This document shows, piece after piece, positions 55,561 through 64,000 of a stretch of DNA of 64,000 nucleotides. Each line of letters begins with the position of its first letter. The first letter of the stretch is position 1. Under the pieces are notes generated by a model that did no database searches, was not told the origin of the DNA, and worked only from the letters and a program-made list of their open reading frames with translations. Origin of the DNA: Valencia hispanica (taxonomy: Eukaryota > Chordata > Actinopteri > Cyprinodontiformes > Valenciidae); the NCBI GenBank assembly GCA_963556495.2, contig OY747707.1, positions 7,127,001-7,191,000 of the forward strand. The letters are read 5' to 3'. The translations under genes were made by a program, and so were the position numbers.

Positions 55561-57720
55561 ATCAACCCCACCAGGGAGGTGGAGTTTCATTATTTTTCTT
55601 TAACCAGGGCTTCTTTTGATATATTCTGGCCCACATCTCCCATCAATAAAGTCATCTTTACTGCTGTAATCAAAGATTTTGACTGATGTTTATCCGAAGG
55701 GGGGGAGGGGGTTGCAGAACAAGAATAATGGTGTAAAAAAGGATGCATGACCCGCATGTAGTTTCATTTTGGATTTGGAAGGCAGCTTCTACATGAAAAG
55801 TTATTTGCGCCATGATACGCACATCTCCAGATTGCTCAAAGACTCTGCTGCTACCTCACTGGAAGAATAAAGGAAGATTTTCAGAGTTTGAATACAACTT
55901 ATGTCATTCAGGCTGTCAAAGAAAGGCTCTGATGTGACATTTATAATATTGCTGTTCAAAGAGTCTAAGGCTGTTCTAAACCTTATCCTGAGCAGCGACC
56001 GTTTCTACTTTACAATAGAGAGAAATGTGAGCGCCTGTTAGTGATGTAGAGCTTGGTGTTGTTGCATTCTTCATCTTGGAGTAATAGAGGAAGATCGGTT
56101 CCATGGGTCCAGGACACAATTGGTGAAGGAATGAAAAGCATCTCTCTGGATCCAACTCGTTGCTGACAAATCACTGCAGTACTCATCTGGGAAAAGGCTC
56201 CTATCTACTCGCTGATTTAAATCCAGGTATTGACTATTTTTCTGTCAGGCTTCAGCGTTTAACTTTCTCTCTCTCACATCCCAGAAGCTCACAAATATTC
56301 CAGCCGACGTATCAAACAGTGGCAGATTTACATCCACAAGGCTTTGTTTTTCCTGAGCTGGAGCCTTTTAAAAGAACAGAAGCTGCATGTAAAATATATT
56401 CAGTAGTTGAAAAGATGAATCACTCAGGGACATTTTCAATTCAGGCCCAAAATAGTCGCTTTCTTAGGAGATAAAAACAAAAAATTTGTATTTGTTTCAC
56501 TTTCAACACATCAGATCTTTTCAGCTACTTTTCATTCAAGAGCTTTAGGGAAAACCCAGTGGTGCAGTTTTTAAGGTTGTTGACTTTATTCTGTGGGACA
56601 GATCTGCAGATTGCTGGAAGTCATCAGTCATTCTCAATGAAGATGACCTGTGGGATACCTCAGGGGTATGGTCTTAGGCCTCTCCTGTTTTTCGTTGGTA
56701 GATGTCATCCGCAGATGATTTGCAACCGTTTTATCTCAGGGGTCTCCAACTCCAGTCCTTGAGAGTTATTGACCCACAACTTTTAGATGCATCCCTGGAA
56801 CACAGATGAATCAAATGATTGAATTACATCTATAGCATTACATCAAGTTTGGCAAAGCCCTGGTAATGAGCCATTCATTCGATTCAGGTGCGTTGGAGCA
56901 GGGATGTATCTAAAAGCTGCAGGACAGTAGCTTTCGAGGTCTGGAGTTATAGACCCCTGGTTTGTCTCTTTTTTAATCAGAGTGACGCTTTTAGACTACA
57001 AACACTCTAAGTCACAGTATCCAATATATCAAATGCTGGATGGCAGAGTTTGTCCTGCAGCTAAATATTAAGAAAGCTGAGGTAATTTTTATTTGGCTTC
57101 GAGAATGGCTCACTAACAAGCACACACATGACCTCCTCGCCTGTGAAGTTGGGCCAGCCAGCATTGAAAAAATCTCGGCATCACCGTTAACGATCTTCAC
57201 CTTAACCAAGCCTATCAGCTCAGTTGTTCAGACACGTTTCATGTGGCTTAGCGAAATCAGCAATTACAGATTGTACAAAATGCTACGGATTTTAAACAAA
57301 CAAAAAACAGAATATATTATCTCCATTTCATCATCTCTTACCATGTTCATTAATCAACTCTCCAGCTTAAAAATCTCTCAGGGAGCTCTTGGTCAAATAA
57401 TCCTGTTATTGCCACCAGCATGGTCTCTTCTCTTGTGTATTATGGATCCCCCTCCATAGTTTTTGAATTTCCTTTTTACAAGTATGTTTATTTTCACCTG
57501 TCTGCCTCCTGCCGGCATTTGTGACCTGCTCTGTTCCTCATTACATGAAGAACTGCAACAACACTATCAAAAGACAGAGAGAGCTCTGTGCTTTTCTCTG
57601 GCTGAGAAAGGTTCAGGAGATTTTTCACAAAAAACGGAACTTCTCTCAACATTTCTTACCCTCTGTACTTTAAACAATACATTGGGGGGGATCTCCTGAA
57701 AATAAAGCGTGTTCTCTTAT
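55561..57720 (+). mobile_element. Decayed L2-type LINE, interrupted by a hAT MITE
   Basis: Near 56630-56690 one frame reads MTCGIPQGYGLRPLLFF, the GxPQGSxLGPLLF block of a non-LTR reverse transcriptase, followed by a PQM-type remnant of the active-site region. After the MITE (56737-56959) the plus strand reads FVLQLNIKKAEVIFI, the thumb-region L-NxxKTEV block, at 57046-57093. No frame is intact and 3' limits are approximate. Confidence 0.6.
56737..56959. mobile_element. hAT-like MITE (CAGGGGTCTCCAACTCC ends)
   Basis: The left end is CAGGGGTCTCCAACTCCAGT and the reverse complement of the right end is CAGGGGTCTATAACTCCAGA. Both halves fold back around TGCATCCCTG words. The 8-bp flanks TTTTATCT and GTTTGTCT match at 6 of 8. 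It is 223 bp and interrupts the LINE remnant. Confidence 0.75.
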
Positions 57721-58770
57721 TTAAAGCAGTAATCAGGCTGTTCTTTAGGGACAAACTTTGCAGAGGAAGGGTGGATATCAGCTGAGAACAACAAGCACGT
57801 TATGAGTACTAAACACAAGACAGGCCAATCAGATCAGTGCTGTCACACACCCAAACTCACACATGAACACTGGCTGGAGATTTGCAGGAAAGCAAACCTC
57901 TGATCTTTAGTTTTAATCAGTTTAATCAGCTCCCACTTCTGTGCTGCATTAAATACAATATTCATTCACATCAAATAAAAACATCAAATTTTTGCATTTT
58001 GTTACCTTAATGAGAGGAGATTTTTAAGTGAAAGCCTGCGCCTCGCGCTGCTATGCTACCAGTCCCTGACCAGCCTGCTGTGTGCTAACTCCTCTCTCCC
58101 AGTTCGTTTATCCTGTGGCAGAGTATAAAAAAGAATTACACATTCACTCAATATATATGTTTGGGCATGCATGGGGAGAGATTCTCACCAGATCATCTCC
58201 AAAGAACTCTTCCTGATAAATGCCTTTTATTACTTTACAAAGTTATTACAAAACATTCTGAGAGACAGCCTCTCTTACAGGATCCAATCAGCTCAATAAT
58301 ACATATTCATATAGATGCAAAGTGTGCTTGTAGTCCGTCCCTAATAGGTTAAGCCCCTTTTAATATATTTTCTTTTGGTTACTAAGCAGAAAACCTTCCT
58401 TCTCCCAACAGACCATTTGCACAATCAAATCAACAGACGTTTCCTGTTTTTTTCAGAGAATCGTGACCCATTGTCTAACTCATATCCTGTTCTTAACAGT
58501 TTTGTCCATTTAATCGTGACCGTTCCCTTCTGACCCGTGGGTCACATCCTGTGCCAACACTTTTTTGCATTTAGTTAATTATTTTAGCACACAACCCCTT
58601 CACCTTTTGGCCTGTGTATTCATTCAATGCTTGTTTAAAAGTTTTTATTTACATTAACATCCTATTTCACTTTTCTTTTATGTTTTTTTTCTGGGGGTTG
58701 CCTGTCATATCGCCATTTGGTTGTTTAATTACAAACTTTTTTGCAGGGATCCAAAGTAAACCCTCTGGGG
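57721..58770. other. Intergenic stretch
   Basis: No supported gene or bounded repeat. The sequence at 58090-58600 has no strong resemblance that I recognise. Confidence 0.3.
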
Positions 58771-59110
58771 CAGCAGTTCCCAAAGGTGGGGTCGGGATCC
58801 CGCTTGAGGACACAGATATATAAGTGTGGGGTCTTGAGATCTTCTTGAGAGAAGGAGCTAAAAACCAAAAATGGCAATGAGAACGCATTTGAATTTTATA
58901 AATAGTGATAAAAAATTATAAAACAAGACACAAATAAATAAAAGCAATATGTTGGCTGAAAGATTGACTCTTGATGCTAAATGTGTATCACTATATCACT
59001 TTTTAGCCGACTCACTAACAACTGCTGGCAAGCTCATCAGGGAGTCGGGTTCATGAGCCTCCTACGCTTTTATTTTTGGGGTTAGAAGCTGGAAAGTTTG
59101 GGAACCACTG
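58771..59110. mobile_element. hAT-like MITE (CAG-GTTCCCAAA ends)
   Basis: The left end CAGCAGTTCCCAAAGGTGGG and the reverse complement of the right end, CAGTGGTTCCCAAACTTTCC, share the first 14 bases with two mismatches. The 8-bp flanks CTCTGGGG (58763-58770) and GTCTAGGG (59111-59118) match at 6 of 8. It is 340 bp and non-coding. The words GGGTCGGGATCCCGC and GTTTGGGAACCACTG are typical of this MITE. Confidence 0.7.
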
Positions 59111-60367
59111 GTCTAGGGTTTCCTTTAGACCTCTTCTGGAAATGTTTCGAACCCACTTAGGTGTGGGTTTACAAGTAAGCACATGGGAATTCAGTTATTT
59201 GTTTTCAGGCACAAAAATGGAAGTAGGAAGAGATGAAATGGCTAGCATGCCAAGAAGGGGGGAGAAGGTAATAATTTTAAAGTGTAACAGAATATACATC
59301 TATTAAAAAAACAGCAACTGTCTGCACATTTTAGTATGCTCTACAGATGAAATCCATGTAAACTGATGTTGAAATTTCTACATTAAACCTCAGTATTTTA
59401 ATTCCTAGAATATATAAGAGTAAATTGTATTGATGCACAATGAGCAATCCAAGAAGCACAGAGCACCGTGACTTACTGTATATAAAACCAATATAGAGTT
59501 AGTTAAAGTCCGTATTATTAGTATAAGTACATAATCAGCAGATAAAATATCAGCAAAATGGGGGGCTCGGATTCCAGCTTAGGAGTTTCTTGCTGCAAGT
59601 CAACAGTGCTACCAACTGTGCCACTGTGCCACCAGCAGTCTGGAGAAAATGGCTTGGCACTCTTAATGTGTAGAAGGCCAGCAAGATGTTTTACTGTAAC
59701 TTCCTATGGAAGAAGATTCTTCGATGGCATTTCCTCAGGATTCTGTTGCTGTTGGATGTGAACCTTGGGCTAGATGTTTTCTAGGCCTGTGCAAAAATAA
59801 ATAGCTGAGACTCGTACATCAACAAGGAGCATGGCTAAGAATCTGTCACTCCTTTTAAACTTCTTCCTGATGAACAACAGCTGGTTAACTCCACCTTCCA
59901 GTCAGTCCCTGCAGCAGTGGGAAAGGCACAAACATAAAGGAGACCACACGGCATCACCAGATGTGACAGAAGCTTACTGAAGGTCAAGATCCATTCATTG
60001 ATTACCAGAATGTATTTTTATCATTACCTTTTCAGCAAAACCACACAAACATGACCCGTGAGCAGTATTTAGGGCTGCAGTAGTGAACGTAGATCACAAT
60101 TCAGTTTGAACGTTAATGTTAAGTCATGGTTTGGTACGAGTATGATGAAAAAAAAAAATAAGACTCAAGTGTTGAGTTTCTTTTCATGTGTTTGCTTCGA
60201 CACTCACCCCCTTGCTTGAGGGGCTGGGTTCAGTGTCCGAATAAAGGAAGGCAGGATTTGTGTATTGATAAATTCACTTTAAAATTAAAAACATGCCAAC
60301 ATTTCCGCACAGTAAAACCAAATGGTGTCCTATAGGCTGTAAAACAAGTGCCCCACATTGTGTATGC

Positions 60368-60375
<8 letters not shown>
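59111..60375. other. Intergenic stretch
   Basis: No supported gene. The ORFs at 59076-59306 and 59558-59761 show no recognisable domain. Confidence 0.3.

Positions 60376-60462
<87 letters not shown>
60376..60462. repeat. (TA)n microsatellite
   Basis: About 85 bp of nearly pure TA after a short TG run. A Tc1-like element begins at its right end. Confidence 0.95.
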
Positions 60463-60464
<2 letters not shown>

Positions 60465-60466
<2 letters not shown>

Positions 60467-61862
60467 GTGGGGCAAAAAAGTATTTGCCAGCCAACAATTG
60501 TGCAAGTTGTCCCACTTAAAAAGATGTGAGAGGTCTGTAATTTTTATCATAGGTACACTTTAACTGTAAGAAACCGAACGTAAAAAAAATAATAAAAATC
60601 CAGGAAGTCACATTGCATGATTTTTAAAGAACTTATTTGTATAATGATGCAAAAAATAAGTATTTGGACAATAACAAAAGTTCACCTAAATACTTTATAA
60701 TGTATCCTTGGTTGGTAATGTCACAGACTTTCAACTCCCTCCACAGATTCTTTATTGGATTGAGGTCTGGAGACTGGCTAGGCCACTCCAGAACCTTGAA
60801 ATGCTTTTTACTTAGGCACTCCTTTGTTGCCCGGGCGATGTGTTAGGGATCATTGTCATGCTGGAAGATACAAATACGTTTCATCTTCAATACTCTCAGT
60901 CATGGAAGGAGGTTTTTGTCTAAAATCTTGCAACACATGGCCTCATTTATCCTTTTTTCAATATAGATCAGTCGTTCTGTCCCCTTTGCAGAAAAACAGC
61001 CCCAAAGCATAATGTTTCCACCCCCATGCTTTACAGTGGGGATGGTGTTCCTGGGATGAAACCCAGGATTCTTCCCCCTACAATCACGGCGAATGGCGTT
61101 TATACCAAAGAGTTCTATATTGGTCTCATCTGACCACATGACATTCTCCCAATCCTCCTCTGGATCATTCAGATGGTCTCTGGCAAACTAGACAGGCCTG
61201 AACATGTGCTGGCTTAAGCAGGGGGACTTTTTGTACGCTGGAGGATTTTAATCCATGACAACGTGGTATGTTACTAATAGTAGTCTTTGCTACTGTGGTC
61301 CCAGCTTTCATCAGGTCATTGACCAGTTTCCCCCATGTAGTTCTGGGCTGTTTCCTCACCGTTCTTAAGATCATATGTACCGCATGAGGTGAGATCTTGC
61401 ATGAAGCCCCGGGTCGAGGGAGATTGTCAGTGATCCATTTTCTAATTCTTCCTCCAACAGTTGATCTCTTCTTGCAAAACTGCTTGTCTATTGTAGATTG
61501 GCTCATCCCAGTCTTGTGCTGATCCAATCTTGTCTCTGGTGTCCTTGGACAACTCTCTGGTCTTGGCCATGGTGGAGGTTGGAGTCTGACTGTTTGAAGG
61601 TGTGGACAGGTGTCTTTTATACAGATAACGAGTTAAAACAGGTAATACAGGTAACGAGTGGAGGATAGAAGAGCTTCTTAAAAAGAAGTAACAGGTCTGT
61701 GAGGGCCAGAATTCTTGCTTGTTTTCTAGGTGCTAAATACTTATTTTCTGCACCATTACACAAATACATTCTTTAAAAATCATACAATGTGATTTCCTGG
61801 ACTATTGTTTTTACATTTACTCTCTCACAGTTGAAGTGAAAATTGCAGACCTCTCTTTCTCC
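60465..61862 (-). mobile_element. Tc1-like element (fourth family), minus-strand transposase, right end truncated
   Basis: The left end CAGTGGGGCAAAAAAGTATT follows TA at 60463-60464. Paired inverted-repeat words are AAAAATCCAGGAAGTCACAT near 60593 and, reversed, near 61775-61805. The right end stops at about 61862, before the expected CAGTGGGG terminus, so it is truncated. On the minus strand the transposase reads TRLDQHKTGMSQSTIDKQFC, SAVGGRIRKWITDN (as STVGGRIRKW), VMWSDETNIELFGIN and NTIPTVKHGGGNIMLWGCFS. The second and third catalytic residues lie in the damaged part; several frames are broken. Confidence 0.85.
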
Positions 61863-62292
61863 ATAAATATATATAACAATTACAATGACAATGCAGGTCG
61901 ACACAGGATTCACAGGATTTTCTCATGAAAATACAAAGTAAATACAAAATTCACCTGGAGGGACAGGGAGTGCTTGTTAAGAACACTATGGTATGTGTTT
62001 AGTATCTGGTGTCATAAATCCAATCAGCTGTAGGACAATACCTATATGGCAAACGGCAAACTACGCTTGATATGAACAACATGTAAATACACATTTTCTT
62101 CTTTTTTATTTATTCATGGACTTGCCCTATATCTATGCCTCTCTCTTCACTCCTGTCCAGAAACCCCATCTCTGTGTCTTCTGGGTTAAAGAATGTGCAG
62201 CCTGCTGTGTTTAAATTTTTCTTGTATTAATTTGGTGTGCAGTGCTTTAAAAAGAAGTTTCACTCTCTTTCATTTTTCAAAGAGGTGCTTGT
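61863..62292. other. Intergenic stretch
   Basis: AT-rich sequence with no supported feature. Confidence 0.3.
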
Positions 62293-62565
62293 TATGGGGT
62301 GCCGTTTGTAAAGTTACACAGTCAGAAATTAACCTGTTATAACAGAAAAAAAATGGCCAAGGTCATATTTTAACCTTGCCATTCATGTACTTAACTAAAT
62401 ATTTAGCTCATATATAAATATTTAGTTAGCAATCAAAATATTTAGTTTGAAACTAAAAATTTAGTTTGTAAAATAAAATGTAGTGTGTAAACTAAGTTCG
62501 TTTTAGTTTATACATTGAAAAAAATCAAGCCCCATTTTTTGGCATTCTACAAACGGCACCCCATA
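62293..62565. mobile_element. MITE with perfect 18-bp inverted repeats
   Basis: TATGGGGTGCCGTTTGTA at 62293-62310 is exactly matched in reverse complement at 62548-62565. Taking the outer TA as target duplication, the element is 269 bp. The interior has four to five variants of AAATATTTAGTT in both orientations and nothing coding. TA duplication suits the Tc1/mariner class; a Harbinger-type three-base target cannot be excluded. Confidence 0.8.
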
Positions 62566-64000
62566 GTTTGTACCATGCTTCTTTGAGGAAGCTTTTACAG
62601 AGACAAGATGAACAACAGGATAAAAAGTTTAACATAAAATCTGGTGTTTCTATCCACTGTTAAGGCCTTTTGAGCTCTGAAACACATTGATTAAGCCCAA
62701 CATATTTTTCTCACCAGCATATCAGCAGTTGGTGACTCCGTGTTTTTGCACAATGCACAGTGGACACTGTTTGTCAATAACAGGAATTTTAGGCGGTACA
62801 TTTACCTCTGGCTCATTGTTGCTTCTCATTGTTGGGATAAGAATGAGGAAGTAACACGATATAATACTAATCTCTGTCTTTCCTCGCTAAAACCTTACCA
62901 AACAAGATGGTATAACTCTTTTTCGCAGCTCTTGTAGAGTTATGTTGACAAAACCCATTTAGTTGATGCTAAATATTACAACTAAATTCATTAAGAAAGC
63001 CCCTTTTAGTTCTAATTTTCTTATATCACCTAACAAAAAACCCCTGAACATTTAAGACCCACTTACACAAACAGCAGCTGGTTCTGCCTAAGCTTGTGGT
63101 TTTTCTTATGTAACTCACAATCCTCGAGGCAACATAATGGGACTAAACAGACCACAATGATCCTGCCTGATTACCTGACAAGGTGATACAGGGTGTTATC
63201 ACGCCATCCAACTCTTGAGAAATGTTTTCTGGTTCCCCTGCTAATGTTCAAATTCCATTCAGGTTTTGGAAAAGGCAGAACGTATCTTCTACGAGGAAGA
63301 CCAAGAGAAAAACCTTGAGTCTTCTATGGATCAGAGATACTGGAGATCACTTTGAATTGCATTTCTCTCTATATCACCATCCTACCAGATTCAGGCACCC
63401 CACTGACATACATTTTAATGCAAGTTATTACGATGCTGTCGTGGCTGACACCGGTGTGCGCTCCAGAGCTGGAAAGTTTAAAGAGACACGAAGCACGATC
63501 TTATCAAACTGGAGTGGAACCAACATGTCTACGATAGGAGGGCTGTGATGAAAGAAAGAAGATAAAGTTGCTTCTGGAATTTAAAGAAAGGAGGAAAAAA
63601 ATGCTTCCAGTAGAGGGGAGGGGTTGTAGATGTAGAGCCACAACCTTTTACATTCACAATATTGCAAAAATGAATACACTGATGCTTTTAATTATCATAA
63701 TTTGCTGAGCTTGATTGCATAACATTTCTCTGGCTCTTTATTAGATACTGAAAAGTTAAATAAAAACCATCTCGTTTGTCTTAAAAAGACATATTTAAGG
63801 TACCGCCGGACTATATGCCAGCGGTCATTAGGCGAGAGGTGGGCTTCATCCTGAACAAGTAGGCAGTCACAGGGCAACAAAGAGAAATACTCAACACACA
63901 ACCACAGACACTTACCCCTGAAAGCCATTTAGAGACATCAGTGAACCTAACAAATGTTTCATACATTTGGAGAGAGCCCGTGCATGCAGAGGGAGAATGT
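62566..64000. other. Intergenic stretch to the window end
   Basis: No supported gene. The 108-codon ORF at 63222-63548 has no domain that I recognise and no splice or promoter context. Confidence 0.3.

Noticed and set aside
60293..60563. Frames with YIYIYI repeats, also near 36908-37309
   Set aside because: Translation of (TA)n microsatellites.
63222..63548. 108-codon frame near the right end
   Set aside because: No recognisable domain, poor composition for coding, no flanking splice sites.
1..64000. CRISPR array, rRNA or tRNA genes
   Set aside because: No regularly spaced identical repeats, no cloverleaf with anticodon stem and no rRNA core sequence seen. The only B-box-like word is in the SINE-like repeat.

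Overview
The window is vertebrate nuclear DNA, almost certainly from a ray-finned fish. Genes are split by GT-AG introns, there are no bacterial-style operons, and the spaces between exons are filled with Tc1-like, hAT-like and LINE elements of the kinds common in teleosts. Four protein-coding genes can be supported.

1-14.5 kb is an ADP-ribosylation pair. A PARP14-like gene on the minus strand (start codon 8670, running off the left edge) and a complete PARP9-like gene on the plus strand (10503-14377, 770 aa from seven coding exons) are arranged head to head. About 280 bp separate the PARP14-like start codon from the first PARP9-like splice donor. That stretch holds two IRF half-sites and a perfect NF-kappaB site, so a shared, interferon- and inflammation-driven promoter is likely. 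The PARP14-like protein has RRM-like, KH-like and three macro domains in view. The PARP9-like protein has two macro domains and a PARP fold whose catalytic His is replaced by Gln.

16.3-27.1 kb is FAIM (Fas apoptotic inhibitory molecule, 180 aa, four coding exons, minus strand), with introns enlarged by DNA transposons. Its probable promoter near 27.0 kb has a perfect RFX X-box. 37.5-38.6 kb is a chemokine receptor of the CXCR1/CXCR2 type (minus strand) whose initiator codon was not found.

Most of the rest is mobile DNA. It includes two near-identical Tc1-like elements broken in different ways (22.1-23.4 and 28.9-30.5 kb) and a nearly intact LINE (46.4-49.2 kb). A second LINE family has two copies sharing one internal deletion junction (27.2-27.8 and 49.3-49.9 kb). 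There are several hAT-like MITEs with recognisable 8-bp target duplications, a TTAA-flanked piggyBac-like MITE, Helitron-like ends, and a MITE with perfect 18-bp inverted repeats (62.3-62.6 kb). From about 39 kb to the right end no further host coding gene could be supported; one TATA-plus-donor structure at 45.17-45.38 kb may be a first exon.

The most unusual points are a 36-bp piece of a PARP14-like coding exon copied exactly into another intron of the same gene inside an 18-bp direct repeat, the shared PARP14/PARP9 promoter, and the twice-seen LINE deletion derivative.
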